Shown here one piece after another: positions 38,606-47,775 of a stretch of DNA of 64,000 nucleotides (position 1 is its first letter; each line of letters opens with the position of its first letter). Source of the stretch: Myxococcales bacterium (GTDB lineage Bacteria; Myxococcota_A; Polyangia; Polyangiales; Polyangiaceae); the NCBI GenBank assembly GCA_004193285.1, contig SECP01000048.1, forward strand, positions 1 to 64,000, given 5' to 3'. The notes under the pieces were generated by a model. The model was not told the DNA's origin. It was given only the letters and a program-made list of their open reading frames with translations, and made no database searches. The position numbers and the translations under genes are program-made.

Positions 38606-39640
38606 CTAGGTCTTGCGCTCCGCGACCCAGGATGTGCGCCAGTCCTTGAACGGGTTTTCCGAAGACTTCTCCGCCGCCTTGAACTCCTCGAAATAGCGAT
38701 CGACTAAGCGGCGGTGGTTCTTCAACCGCTTCGCGCCGAGAGCGGTCCCATCATCGACGAGTGCGCAGATCTCGACCTCGTCGAATCCCGCGAGAACCAG
38801 CTCGAGCGTCACCGCTCGCCGAGTGACCTCCGGCGCGCGTTCTCTGCGCGGCACAGGCACGTCGCCCGAGACCGCTCGCAGCCTCGTGTCGGTCCGGCGA
38901 AGCAGTGCCGCCAACTTCTTCCCATCCTGGACAAGGTCACTAGGCGCGTGTGCGTGCCTTTCGCGGAGATATCGACACACGCTCGCCAATGCGCCCGCCG
39001 CGTCGAAAGCAGCCTGCGCAACAGCACGAACCGCAAGTTTTATGGGCGACGGGCGAGCATCGAGGAGTTCTACGAGGTTCCGGCACACCGCAAGCCGCTT
39101 GCAGCGATGCTCGGGGCAGGGCGCGTTCGGCCCGCCAGGAAAGTGCAAGTGCGATGCCGCTATCAGCTCAACCGCCATCCCGTCGGTAAGTCGAGACATT
39201 GGCGCGTCAGTAGCGCTGCTTTGCACTGCCCAGGCCGCATGTGCCGCGATCGTGGTCTCGAACTTGAGTTTCTCGCCGCGCCGCGCCGGCTTCGAACGAA
39301 TGCGCAGCGGTGCGATGGCTTGCGCCCAGCTGCCCTCGGCGACATCTTCAGATCGGCGTAGCCGCGCCACGAACTCCCGTGATCGCACGAGGACGTCGGC
39401 GGCGGCAGCCATCACGGCAGGCTGAGCAGCGACAACCAGGTCCAGCGCGGGAACAGCGTCGCCGGAAAGCAGTATCCTGGTCGCCTTCTGTTGCTGTCGC
39501 TGCCGTTCGGCGTCTTCCGCGAGTGTTTCCTCGAGACGCCGAACCGCCAACTCGACCGGCGCAACGATCCGCTGACCAACCTCCGAAATCCGAAACGGCC
39601 GTTGCTTCGGCCCAATCCTCTTGCGCACCCTGCCCGGCAT
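38606..39640 (-). CDS. Hypothetical protein, island cargo
   Basis: About 344 residues from ATG 39640 (MPGRVRKRIGPKQRPF). Mostly helical and Arg/Ala-rich, with a short Cys/His cluster (NAPCPEHRCKRLAVC) that could bind a metal. No family recognised. It lies 136 bases from the left end of the IS21-family element, which separates it from its former divergent neighbour. Confidence 0.55.
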   Translation of the reverse strand: MPGRVRKRIGPKQRPFRISEVGQRIVAPVELAVRRLEETLAEDAERQRQQQKATRILLSGDAVPALDLVVAAQPAVMAAAADVLVRSREFVARLRRSEDVAEGSWAQAIAPLRIRSKPARRGEKLKFETTIAAHAAWAVQSSATDAPMSRLTDGMAVELIAASHLHFPGGPNAPCPEHRCKRLAVCRNLVELLDARPSPIKLAVRAVAQAAFDAAGALASVCRYLRERHAHAPSDLVQDGKKLAALLRRTDTRLRAVSGDVPVPRRERAPEVTRRAVTLELVLAGFDEVEICALVDDGTALGAKRLKNHRRLVDRYFEEFKAAEKSSENPFKDWRTSWVAERKT

Positions 39641-39784
39641 TCGTGAACAACTGTACGCCGCCGGCACCTGCCAGCAATACCCTGTCGGCACCCCCTGTCG
39701 CAGCCAGAACACGAGGCGCGCGTCCACAAATGCGCTAGAATTTAGCTACAACGCGGAGCTTTCCATGCCTGCGGATGTCGGGCC

Positions 39785-39905
39785 ATCGTGAACACCGAGA
39801 TCGGCGCATCGTGAACGGTCAAATCGGGGCATCGTGAACACCTGGATCGGGCATCGTGAACGGCCAGATCGGCGTCGTGAACGCTGAAATCGGCCGGTCG
39901 TGAAC
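39785..39905 (+). repeat. Left terminal repeat array of the IS21 element
   Basis: Six copies of (A/G)TCGTGAAC at 39785, 39808, 39831, 39853, 39874 and 39897, spaced 21-23 bases, with ATCGG-like spacer ends. One helical turn pair per repeat fits transposase binding sites, as known for IS21 ends. Confidence 0.85.
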
Positions 39906-39974
39906 AGCTCGAACGGTAGGGGGTGACGCTGGCGGGTCGGCTCTGCGACCAAGGGCCTCGAAGGAGGCTCGAGG

Positions 39975-41516
39975 ATGGCAACGGAGCGACTGCCGATGAG
40001 ACAGATTCGAGAAATTCTACGACTGCGGCGCCAGCAGGCGCTGAGCGTACGCGAGACGGCGCGAGCGTTGGGCGTGAGCGTCGGCGTCGTGTCGAAGACG
40101 GCGTCGCGGGCGCAGAAGGCGGGCATCACGTGGGCAGTGGCCGAGACGATGACGGATGCGGCCCTAGAGGAACGCATGTACGGCCGCCCTGCGGGCCCGA
40201 GCGATGATCGGCCTCGACCCGATCCGGTCTACTTGCACACGGAGCTGCGTCGGCCTGGCGTAACGCTGGAGGTGTTGCACCTCGAGTACCTAGAGCGGCA
40301 TCCGACGGGGCTGCGCTACACAGCATTCTGCGACGTCTACCGACGCTGGCGGGCGACCACGAGCGTGACGATGCGGCAGGTGCACAAGGCCGGCGAAAAG
40401 TGCTTCGTGGACTACTCGGGCAAGACGCCGAGCTACGTTGATCCGCAGACTGGCCAACCCGTGCCGGTCGAACTGTTTGTGGCGGTGCTTGGCGCATCGA
40501 ACTTCACCTACGCCGAAGCCACTTTGAGCCAGAAGGTGCAGGATTTCGTCCAGGCACACGTGCACGCCCTGGCATACTTCGGCGGCGTCCCGGCGATGTG
40601 GGTGCCGGACCAGCTCAAGAGTGCGGTCGTGGTCGCGTGCCGCTACGAGCCCGGTATCCAACGCACCTACGCGGAATTTGCAGCCCACTACGACTCGGCG
40701 GTGGTGCCGGCACGGCCTTACAAGCCACGTGACAAGGCTAAGGTGGAGGCCGCGGTGCAGGTGGTGCAGCGCTGGATTCTCGCCCGCCTCCGAAACGAGA
40801 CCTTCTTCTCGCTCGAATCGCTGAACCGTCGCATCCGTGAGCTGCTGGAAGAGCTGAACGACCGTCCGATGAAGAAGCTCGGAGGGATTAGCCGGCGCCA
40901 ACTCTTCGAGCGCGTAGAACGAGCCGCGCTGCGGCCGCTGCCGAGCGCCGCGTACGAGTACGCCGACTGGCATCAAAAGACGCTGAACAGCGACTACCAC
41001 GTCGAGGTGGACAAGCATTGGTACTCGGCGCCGTACCGGCTCGCTCACCAAGAAGTCTGGGCCCGCGTTACGGCGCAGACGGTGGAGCTACTGCACCGGG
41101 GCGACCGAGTGGCGTCGCACCGACGAAGCTCGGTGCTCTACAAGCACACGACTGATCCGGCTCACATGCCGGAGGCGCACCGTCGTCACGCTGCGGGGCC
41201 GGAAGGCGTGCTGCGGTGGGCAGAGTCCGTTGGGCCGATGGCAACGGCGATGGTCCAACGGCTCCTCGACGCCAACCCCGTGCGTGAGCAGGGCTGGCGC
41301 TCGGCTAGAGGACTCCAGCGCATCGGCGAGAAGTACGGCGCCGCACGCACGGAGCAGGCCTGTGGCAGCGCGCTCCGCTTTGGAGCTCGGTCGTACAAGC
41401 CGGTGGAACGCCTGCTCGCGCTCGGCCGCGAGGGCGTCGGCTCGCACGACGGCGACGCGGCCGCAGAAGCAGGAATCCAGCACGAGAACGTGCGTGGCCC
41501 CGACTACTACAACTGA
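39975..41516 (+). CDS. istA: IS21-family transposase IstA
   Basis: A 513-residue DDE transposase. N-terminal HTH (IREILRLRRQQALSVRETAR, then LGVSVGVVSK) binds the terminal repeats; the rve core has D146 (FVDYSGK), D212 (VPDQLK) and E258 (KAKVEAAV). ATG 39975 has GGAGG 6-8 bases upstream. Full length, no frameshift, so the element may be active. Confidence 0.95.
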   Translation: MATERLPMRQIREILRLRRQQALSVRETARALGVSVGVVSKTASRAQKAGITWAVAETMTDAALEERMYGRPAGPSDDRPRPDPVYLHTELRRPGVTLEVLHLEYLERHPTGLRYTAFCDVYRRWRATTSVTMRQVHKAGEKCFVDYSGKTPSYVDPQTGQPVPVELFVAVLGASNFTYAEATLSQKVQDFVQAHVHALAYFGGVPAMWVPDQLKSAVVVACRYEPGIQRTYAEFAAHYDSAVVPARPYKPRDKAKVEAAVQVVQRWILARLRNETFFSLESLNRRIRELLEELNDRPMKKLGGISRRQLFERVERAALRPLPSAAYEYADWHQKTLNSDYHVEVDKHWYSAPYRLAHQEVWARVTAQTVELLHRGDRVASHRRSSVLYKHTTDPAHMPEAHRRHAAGPEGVLRWAESVGPMATAMVQRLLDANPVREQGWRSARGLQRIGEKYGAARTEQACGSALRFGARSYKPVERLLALGREGVGSHDGDAAAEAGIQHENVRGPDYYN

Positions 41517-41528
41517 GAAAGGACCGTG

Positions 41529-42272
41529 ATGTTACTTGAACCAACGATCGACAAGCTGCACGAGCTGCGTCTCGCCAACATGGCCGACGCCTGGCAACAA
41601 CAGCAACGCGACGCCAAGGTGGGCGCTTTGAGCTTCGACGAGCGCTTCTCGCTCTTGGTCGACGCTGAGCACCAAGCGCGCGACAACCGGCGGCTGACGC
41701 GCCTGCTGAAGGACGCACAGCTGCGCATCCCACAGGCCTGCGTCGAAGACGTTGAGAGCGGACCGAGCCGTGGCATCGAGAAGGCCCTACTGCGGCAGCT
41801 GGGCTCCTGCACGTGGGTGACCGAGCACCTGAACGTGCTCATCTGCGGAGCCACCGGCGTGGGCAAGAGCTACCTCGCTTGCGCCCTGGGGCAGAGCGCC
41901 TGCCGGAAGGGCCTGCGCGTGCTCTATCGACGCGTGCCGCGCCTACTCGACGAGCTCGCGCTGGCTCGAGCCGACGGCTCGTATGCACGTCTCTTGGCCA
42001 AGCTCGCGAAGGTGAAGATAGTGGTGCTCGACGACTGGGGGCTCGGAACGCTGAAGGATGCTCAGCGGCACGACCTGCTCGAAGTGTTGGAGGACCGCTA
42101 CGGCCGCGCCTCCACCGTCGTCACCAGCCAGCTGCCCTCGGCAAACTGGCACGCCTGGATTGGCGACCCGACCCTGGCTGACGCGATTTTGGACCGCCTC
42201 GTCAACAACGCCTACAAGCTCGACCTCAAGGGAAACTCACGCCGGAAGGGCCAACCCGAACCCACCACCTGA
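41529..42272 (+). CDS. istB: IS21-family helper ATPase IstB
   Basis: A 247-residue AAA+ protein with Walker A CGATGVGKSYLA and Walker B VVLDDWGLG, which selects and bends target DNA for IstA. ATG 41529 has AAGGA upstream; GTG 41526 is the alternative. It follows istA by 12 bases. Confidence 0.94.
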   Translation: MLLEPTIDKLHELRLANMADAWQQQQRDAKVGALSFDERFSLLVDAEHQARDNRRLTRLLKDAQLRIPQACVEDVESGPSRGIEKALLRQLGSCTWVTEHLNVLICGATGVGKSYLACALGQSACRKGLRVLYRRVPRLLDELALARADGSYARLLAKLAKVKIVVLDDWGLGTLKDAQRHDLLEVLEDRYGRASTVVTSQLPSANWHAWIGDPTLADAILDRLVNNAYKLDLKGNSRRKGQPEPTT

Positions 42273-42301
42273 CCTGCCACCTGCCAGCGTCGCTTCGCTC
42301 C

Positions 42302-42355
42302 GATCACGATGCCCGATACGAGTGATCACGATGCGCCGACATACGTGATCACGAT
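42302..42355 (-). repeat. Right terminal repeat array of the IS21 element
   Basis: Three copies of GATCACGAT (42302, 42324, 42347), the reverse complement of the left-end repeats apart from one base change, spaced 22-23 bases. Confidence 0.8.
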
Positions 42356-42371
42356 GGGCGACATGCGCACC

Positions 42372-42947
42372 ATGCCGGCAGCCAAGCGACAGACCAACAC
42401 CGACACGCCCCCCCTGACGCGAGCTGAAGTCGCCAAGCGTCTCGGGCGGGACATTTCTTGGGTGCGCCGCCGTGAGGGGCGAGACCTGCATCCGGCGCTC
42501 CGGGATGGCATCAACCACTTCGATCCCGAAGAAGTCGAACAGCTCCGAGCGCGCCTCGAAGCAGAAGATACTGCCGCGCGGGCAGCCGACGAGGTCGTTG
42601 ACCTCATTCATCGCGCATTCGAGCACCACGCCGGGGGCGTCCGCCACACGCTGGACTCGATAGCAACGCAGACCGGCCTCGAAACGCGCGCGATTAAGCG
42701 GATGCATGCCATCTGGACAGAAACGCAGCTGAGCATTGGTCGCCGGCCGCCGCCTGCCCTTCTGTCGCGTGCGGAGCTGCTCGCCAAAGACCAACGAGAG
42801 GCGCTCGAGATCGAACGCTACTACGACGAGTTCAGTCTTCGATGCGAGCGTGAATGGGAGGAGGACCGACTCCGGGGACGCATGGCGTGCCCTGGCACCG
42901 CAACGCTCACCCAGAAGCGCAAGCCCGCGCGCCGCCAAAACACCTGA
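42372..42947 (+). CDS. HTH protein, island cargo
   Basis: About 191 residues from ATG 42372, just outside the IS end (longer frames start inside the IS). TRAEVAKRLGRDISWVRRREG is a helix-turn-helix of MerR/excisionase type, followed by NHFDPEEVEQL and a charged helical tail. Family otherwise unknown. The IS lies between it and the minus-strand cargo gene, so its native promoter has probably been replaced or disrupted. Confidence 0.6.
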   Translation: MPAAKRQTNTDTPPLTRAEVAKRLGRDISWVRRREGRDLHPALRDGINHFDPEEVEQLRARLEAEDTAARAADEVVDLIHRAFEHHAGGVRHTLDSIATQTGLETRAIKRMHAIWTETQLSIGRRPPPALLSRAELLAKDQREALEIERYYDEFSLRCEREWEEDRLRGRMACPGTATLTQKRKPARRQNT

Positions 42948-43116
42948 GCCCTTTCTGGCGCACGCGGCGTCTACAGCGTGACTCGGAGCGGCTCTTCTCG
43001 GGAATAAGATCGAAAGCTGTGCTGGCGCGACGGAGCGGTTCGCAGCGTCACCGATGTGCGCGAATGATCTCCGAGGCCATTTCGTCTAGGGTCGCGTCCT
43101 TCAGAGAAGGGTCACC

Positions 43117-44271
43117 ATGTCGCAGGCATTGATCGAGCAGGTTGAGGAGCATCGGAAGGATATCAAGCACGAGGTACTCACCTACGCGCTTTCGGAACTC
43201 GTGAACATGTATACGGCCGACCCGCCGGAGATGAACATCCAGCCAGAATGGCAGCGATTGTTCCGGTGGTCGCGAGAGCAGCAAAGCTCCTTCATCGAGT
43301 CCCTCATCCTAGAGGTACCCATCCCACCACTGTTCTTCTTCGAAGCAGACAACGGGCAATGGGAGCTTCTCGACGGACTACAACGAATGTCGACCATTCT
43401 GAAGTTCATGGGCGTGACGAAGGATGTACCGATCGAGCATCAGGGGGACGCGAACAACGACCACGAATGGCACTACGACACTCAGAACGACGTTGACCAG
43501 CCGTTACAACTGACCGCTCCCGAATATCTAACGTCTCTCGATGGCCTAACGTTCGCCCGTCTGCCCGTGCCTCTGAAACTAAATCTGAAGCGCTCGCGCA
43601 TTCAGATCTACGTGCTCAAGCGCGAGACGCACCGTATGTACAAGTACGAGGTCTTCAAAAGACTCAACACTGGTGGCAGCGATCTTGAAGAACAAGAGCT
43701 CAGAAATTGCGCTGTGAGAATCCTCGACAACCAGTTCCCAGATTTCTTGCGGGAAATTGCGAAGGATGCGGCGTTCGCATCGTGCATCTCGGTCTCGGAG
43801 GAGGACAGACGACAAGGCTATGCGGATGAACTCGCGCTTCGCTTTTTCACCATGAAGAACTACGGAAGCAACTTCCGTCACGACGTTGGCCCCCTGCTCA
43901 CCAAGTTCATGGAGGCGGTGGCTTTAAAGAAGGTCGCTTTCGACTACACCAAAGAGAGCGACTTGTTTCGGAGGACCTTTGGGGTCATTGCGCGAGCCTT
44001 CGGCGACGGGACCGCGTTTCGTGGAAGACGGAGAGACGGCGCGGTCGCGGGTTCTCTGTCACCTACGCTTTTCGAACTCGTGGCTCTGGCTGTTGCGGGG
44101 AGCATCGACGTCGCGGAGTCACGCTCTCCCGAAGATTTGCGGTCGGAGCTAATAGCATTCGCAGACAGCGCGCGCTCGGAAGCGCTCACAGGCAGCGGCT
44201 CAAACTCCAAGAAGAAGACGTTCGGTCGCCTCGAGAAGGCGAAGACCTGGAAGCCCGGTGACGTGGCATGA
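43117..44271 (+). CDS. DUF262 (GmrS-like N-terminal) protein, module A
   Basis: A 384-residue protein with the DUF262/ParB-like nucleotide-binding domain: NIQPEWQRLFRW, IPPLFFFE and the signature D86-G-L-Q-R90, with RLNTGGSDLEEQELRN after it. DUF262 is the NTP-binding half of GmrSD-type restriction enzymes and also occurs alone beside HEPN proteins. AGAAGGG lies 5 bases before the ATG. The gene's end overlaps the HEPN gene (ATGA), so the pair is co-translated. GC content appears lower than the surrounding chromosome, as expected for acquired DNA. Confidence 0.87.
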   Translation: MSQALIEQVEEHRKDIKHEVLTYALSELVNMYTADPPEMNIQPEWQRLFRWSREQQSSFIESLILEVPIPPLFFFEADNGQWELLDGLQRMSTILKFMGVTKDVPIEHQGDANNDHEWHYDTQNDVDQPLQLTAPEYLTSLDGLTFARLPVPLKLNLKRSRIQIYVLKRETHRMYKYEVFKRLNTGGSDLEEQELRNCAVRILDNQFPDFLREIAKDAAFASCISVSEEDRRQGYADELALRFFTMKNYGSNFRHDVGPLLTKFMEAVALKKVAFDYTKESDLFRRTFGVIARAFGDGTAFRGRRRDGAVAGSLSPTLFELVALAVAGSIDVAESRSPEDLRSELIAFADSARSEALTGSGSNSKKKTFGRLEKAKTWKPGDVA

Positions 44272-45008
44272 GCAGCGAGCACGCAGAGGCGTTCATGCTC
44301 GCATCGGACGCAGTCTACGATGAGTGTCAGGCGGGGATTGCGACTCTGGACAAGATCATCGTCTCGTGTTCATCGCTCTACACGAACCAGGCGCGGAACG
44401 CTTTGGTTCCGGCGCTCTATGCATACTGGGAACGCTTCTTTCGAGTGATCTTCGCCGAGTTTCTGCATTGCGCGAGCGTAGGTTCTCGACCGCTGCATGA
44501 GCTCAATCACAATCTCGGCAGGTTGCGGCTTCGCCGGGAACTGGAAACTCGCGCGCATACGCGGGATGACCTACTCCGCGGGCTCCAAACCATCTCCGGC
44601 GCACAGCCCCCGCCCTTAGCCGAGGCGCGGAAGTTGCTCGCGTCGGCGCGCGACACCCTTCATGAAATTGAGCAACTGTGTGACGCGCCACTCAGCTTCG
44701 TGGACCCCGAGACCTGGATCGTTACTGAGTCAAATGTTCGGTTTGAGGTGATCGAAAGGAACTGCAAGCGCCTCGGTCTTGATGTTCGCCGATTGAAAAG
44801 TCTGTTGGAGGAATCGCAGATCTTTCTGCACCCGAGCCTCAAGGATCTCGTCGATACGAGAAACGGCATAGCGCATGGGGATTCAATCACGCCACTGCAG
44901 CCCGAACGGTGGGAAGCTTTACGTTCGTTCACGCTTTCGCTCATGAACGCGACACAGCTTTTCCTCCTCGAAGCGATTAGCGACGACGGCTATCTCTTGG
45001 CGTCTTGA
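44268..45008 (+). CDS. MAE_28990-like HEPN protein, module A
   Basis: A 246-residue all-helical protein with the HEPN RNase signature R198-N-G-I-A-H203 near the end and ALVPALYAYWERFFRVIF in the first half, the pattern of the MAE_28990/MAE_18760 HEPN group that pairs with DUF262. HEPN proteins of defence systems cut RNA when their partner detects invasion. It is translationally coupled to DUF262 and followed 28 bases later by a DNA-glycosylase-like gene. Confidence 0.82.
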   Translation: MSSEHAEAFMLASDAVYDECQAGIATLDKIIVSCSSLYTNQARNALVPALYAYWERFFRVIFAEFLHCASVGSRPLHELNHNLGRLRLRRELETRAHTRDDLLRGLQTISGAQPPPLAEARKLLASARDTLHEIEQLCDAPLSFVDPETWIVTESNVRFEVIERNCKRLGLDVRRLKSLLEESQIFLHPSLKDLVDTRNGIAHGDSITPLQPERWEALRSFTLSLMNATQLFLLEAISDDGYLLAS

Positions 45009-45036
45009 AGGACCCCGAACGGATGGGACATCAGGA

Positions 45037-46119
45037 ATGATTCAACCAGGGCGCGACGTGCGGCGAGTGCTCGACTGGTACTTCGAACGCGCGTACGGCA
45101 AGCTCGAAGGGCCGGGTGTGCTCCCCTTCTACTGCGATCCTAGCCGTGTCGGACACTTTGCCGTTGCTCGCGATGAACTCGCGGCCGGGAACGCAACTGC
45201 CCTTTTTCGGCTGCTGATAGGCCAGGCGATGTTTCAGGCGCGAAGGGACGTCCTCATCATGCGCCATCAGCGCGCGATGACCCGAACTGAGGTAGATTCG
45301 CTTGTCTTGCCGGCGAACCTCGCGCGCAAAGTAAGCCGAAGTCCGTGCACAACACTCGAGTCAGCAAACCGATTCGAAAGCGAATGCAGCGTGAGCAAGG
45401 CCGGAAAAATGGTCGATTGCGCCCACCATCCTGGTGGCCCTTGTCACGTCAAGCGCGCAACAACGCTGTTCAATCGCGTGGGTGACATGGGCAAGCTGCC
45501 CACGTCCGCGTGGCTACACCTCGCGAAGGACGGAGACCTGAACGATCTGCTAGCTGACGTGGTTGCCCAAAGTGACGAGCCCAGGGAGCGAGCCCGGCTG
45601 CTGGTTGCACGTTTCTCGCGCGTCCATCGAATAGGCCGAAAGCTCGCCACAATGTTTGTGAGCGCGCTGTCGACTCCACCTCTCGCGCCCGATCTCACGC
45701 CGTGGTTTCCGACAATCGATGGGAGCGATCTAGTCGTTGTCGACACGAACGTCGCTCGCGCTGCAGTCGCCCTCGGCGCGGCTTCCGTCGCATACGACGC
45801 GGTGACGCTGTGGGTGCAAAAGCAGGCTCGTCGCGTCGACCTTCGGATTTATGGGCGGGCGCTCACACAATACTCACCCCGCGTCGTTCAGCAGGCGCTA
45901 TACGTTTTCTGTTCCAAATCCAACCGCGTCGCACATCAGGACCCCTGTGTTGCAGCTACCGCGCCGTGCAGGGAATGCGTGGTGCGCCTCTGCCCGTTTG
46001 CAATGTCGCCCAAAGCAGCGCGGCCTTCGTCACCCCCGGTGGGACGACGCCCGTGTCAGTCGCAGAGAAGTCCTATGATGACTTCTAAATCGTTGGTCCA
46101 GTCAACGAGCAAAGGGTAG
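45037..46119 (+). CDS. Endonuclease III-like (HhH-GPD) DNA glycosylase
   Basis: A 360-residue protein, longer than housekeeping Nth. The helix-hairpin-helix with catalytic lysine reads HRIGRKLATMF (K202), and VVVDTNVARA holds the conserved aspartate (D236) as in Nth's VDTHxxR. At the C-terminus C304-x6-C311-x2-C314-x4-C319 resembles the iron-sulphur loop of the family (usually x5 in the last gap). An extra Cys/His-rich insertion (CAHHPGGPCHV) lies at about 128-136. Chemistry expected: removal of an altered base and strand cleavage. It follows DUF262 and HEPN on the same strand, suggesting a role against modified invading DNA (inference). Its 3' end overlaps the convergent HEPN gene by 64 bases. 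Confidence 0.78.
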   Translation: MIQPGRDVRRVLDWYFERAYGKLEGPGVLPFYCDPSRVGHFAVARDELAAGNATALFRLLIGQAMFQARRDVLIMRHQRAMTRTEVDSLVLPANLARKVSRSPCTTLESANRFESECSVSKAGKMVDCAHHPGGPCHVKRATTLFNRVGDMGKLPTSAWLHLAKDGDLNDLLADVVAQSDEPRERARLLVARFSRVHRIGRKLATMFVSALSTPPLAPDLTPWFPTIDGSDLVVVDTNVARAAVALGAASVAYDAVTLWVQKQARRVDLRIYGRALTQYSPRVVQQALYVFCSKSNRVAHQDPCVAATAPCRECVVRLCPFAMSPKAARPSSPPVGRRPCQSQRSPMMTSKSLVQSTSKG

Positions 46120-46712
46120 GGTCTACCAGCTGGCCGCGCTGCCAGCATAGCCGTGGGATGGAGCGAGGTGTTGATAAGGTAAAGGCGCGCCCGACTCTTT
46201 GCAGCGCTCTCTGTTTGACCGTTGCGATGGCCGAAGTAGTTGCGAAACACGGGGAGGTCGTCGAAAACGCGAGTCGGAAGAGCAAGCGCCGCTTGCACGT
46301 CGAGCGCATGCGAGCATCCGAGATCGACGCAGCCCTTGCGCAGGATGGCCGGGTCGTGCCACGGGGGCTCGTCGCGTCGGTGCCAGGTAGCTCCTGGCGG
46401 CCTTGGCCGATTCAAGAGATGGGGTTTGTGCTTAGAGATTGCAAGCGTGATTGCATCTGTGAAACTTGCCACCGTCGCTGTGCAAGTCACCCTTCCGCCT
46501 TGAACGCGTCTTGGACGCAGGATGCACGACAGGAAGTAGCTTCTCGTGAATGCTGACCAGAGGTTTAGCAACTCGATCGTGCAGTAGGAGATGGTGATGC
46601 GCTCTGGCAGTCCAGGGGCAGCTGTGCATGCGATGGCGGCGCTTCGCCGCAATCGATGGAGGCTCGCGAGCGCACGAAGCTTCAGCACCCGCAAGTCGCG
46701 AGCCGGGGTCAT
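46056..46712 (-). CDS. HEPN-like protein, module B
   Basis: A 218-residue protein with a clear R157-N-Y-F-G-H162-R stretch, the HEPN R-x4-H signature in its commonest local form, and an upstream helix (CTIELLNLWSAFTRSYFLSC). It starts one base after the DUF262 stop (TGAGATG) and is the last gene of a minus-strand trio. I cannot name the subfamily. The plus-strand reading of the same DNA has no such pattern. Confidence 0.72.
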   Translation of the reverse strand: MTPARDLRVLKLRALASLHRLRRSAAIACTAAPGLPERITISYCTIELLNLWSAFTRSYFLSCILRPRRVQGGRVTCTATVASFTDAITLAISKHKPHLLNRPRPPGATWHRRDEPPWHDPAILRKGCVDLGCSHALDVQAALALPTRVFDDLPVFRNYFGHRNGQTESAAKSRARLYLINTSLHPTAMLAARPAGRPYPLLVDWTNDLEVIIGLLCD

Positions 46713-46713
46713 C

Positions 46714-47769
46714 TCAGGGCAGCTTGTTTTCTATGGCACGACAAAACCACTTAAAGCGGGTCTTGCGTTGCTCCGCCACGTTCGTCCTAGAGTTCGAGGC
46801 GCTCAAGAAATCAGCGAATTTCTTCGGCGCGTTCTCGGGGTCTTCCAGGGCACCGGCGAGACGCGAAAGATTCTCGGAAATAACTGACACGGTCGCGGGC
46901 TTTGACGATGAAAAGGTATAGGTCGACTTGAGCGGCGTTACCGTGTGCCGTGAGTGGGCAAGTGCCAGGCACAATCCGTACACCTGGTAGGGTTTCATTA
47001 ACGCAGTGTCGTGCAGGTCCTTGAAGGTGATGAGCTGATCGAGACCATACTCGATGCGTTTCTTCAGCAGTGCGCCCTCCGCGAAGTGCTTCTCGTTGTC
47101 GGAGTAGAGTTTGACCAGCTCTCGCTCGCGCGTCGTCGTGATCCCTTTGAGCAAGGCGTGCGAAATTTCAGTCAGGAGTTTGGCGTCAGCCATTCGCGTG
47201 AGTGCTTTCTCGCTGAAGACCCCCATGGTCTTCAGCGCTTCAGAGTACTCACGCGTTAGCGTGTACACGTACCACTTGAACTCTCCTTGGTATTGCGCGT
47301 GTCGCTTCTCCTCAGCGTTCAAAGGAATTGTGTACGAATTCATCCGACGAAATACCTCCCGGATATCTGCGTCGGTGCCGCCGATGAGCAGGTCCGCCGT
47401 CAGGCGGTACGATAGGAACTTCCCCTTAAGCTCGTCGTCGAGCTCATCGTAGTTCTTGTTGGCAGCAGCTCTCGGCTCGGCATCGCGCCGAAGCTTGAAC
47501 TTGTTCTCGAAGAAATCGTGAATGGCCGTGCTTCGCTGCTGACCGTCAACGATCTCCTTGCGAGTCTTCTTGGTCTTGATGTCCGTTAGCTGCGACAGAT
47601 AGATCTTCGGAATAGGGTAGCCCATGAGCAACGTTTCGATCAGAAAAGACCGAGCCGCTGCTGGCCATACCGCCGGGCTTCGTTGATAGTCGTGGTTGAC
47701 CGAGATTTCGCCTGCCGCGAGGTCCTTGCAGAAATCCGCGACGGTATACTGGGGGGAAGAGACGTCCAT
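46714..47769 (-). CDS. DUF262 protein, module B
   Basis: A 351-residue protein with NHDYQRSPAVWP, GYPIPKIYLSQ and the canonical D75-G-Q-Q-R79, then FRRMNSYTIPLNAEEKRHA. It is a closer match to the DUF262 consensus than the module A protein. It lies 6 bases behind the methyltransferase and 1 base ahead of the HEPN gene. Confidence 0.9.
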   Translation of the reverse strand: MDVSSPQYTVADFCKDLAAGEISVNHDYQRSPAVWPAAARSFLIETLLMGYPIPKIYLSQLTDIKTKKTRKEIVDGQQRSTAIHDFFENKFKLRRDAEPRAAANKNYDELDDELKGKFLSYRLTADLLIGGTDADIREVFRRMNSYTIPLNAEEKRHAQYQGEFKWYVYTLTREYSEALKTMGVFSEKALTRMADAKLLTEISHALLKGITTTRERELVKLYSDNEKHFAEGALLKKRIEYGLDQLITFKDLHDTALMKPYQVYGLCLALAHSRHTVTPLKSTYTFSSSKPATVSVISENLSRLAGALEDPENAPKKFADFLSASNSRTNVAEQRKTRFKWFCRAIENKLP

Positions 47770-47775
47770 TGTGAT

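Larger units (their letters stand above)
39776..42363 (+). mobile_element. IS21-family insertion sequence
   Basis: About 2.6 kb. The ends are inverted repeats starting TGTCG at 39776 and ending CGACA at 42363, and each end carries an array of about 22-bp repeats read inwards. It encodes IstA and IstB in the usual order, both intact. Flanks TGCGGA (left) and TGCGCA (right) match at 5 of 6 bases and may be a decayed target duplication. The exact ends are my best reading. Confidence 0.88.

Noticed and set aside
39785..39905. Repeat array that at first sight resembles a small CRISPR
   Set aside because: Repeats are only about 9 bases conserved with 13-base spacers, and they lie at the end of an IS21 element with matching inverted copies at the other end.
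46158..46556. Plus-strand frame opposite the module B HEPN gene
   Set aside because: The minus strand has the R-x4-H motif, coupling to DUF262 and a sensible start; the plus frame has none of these.
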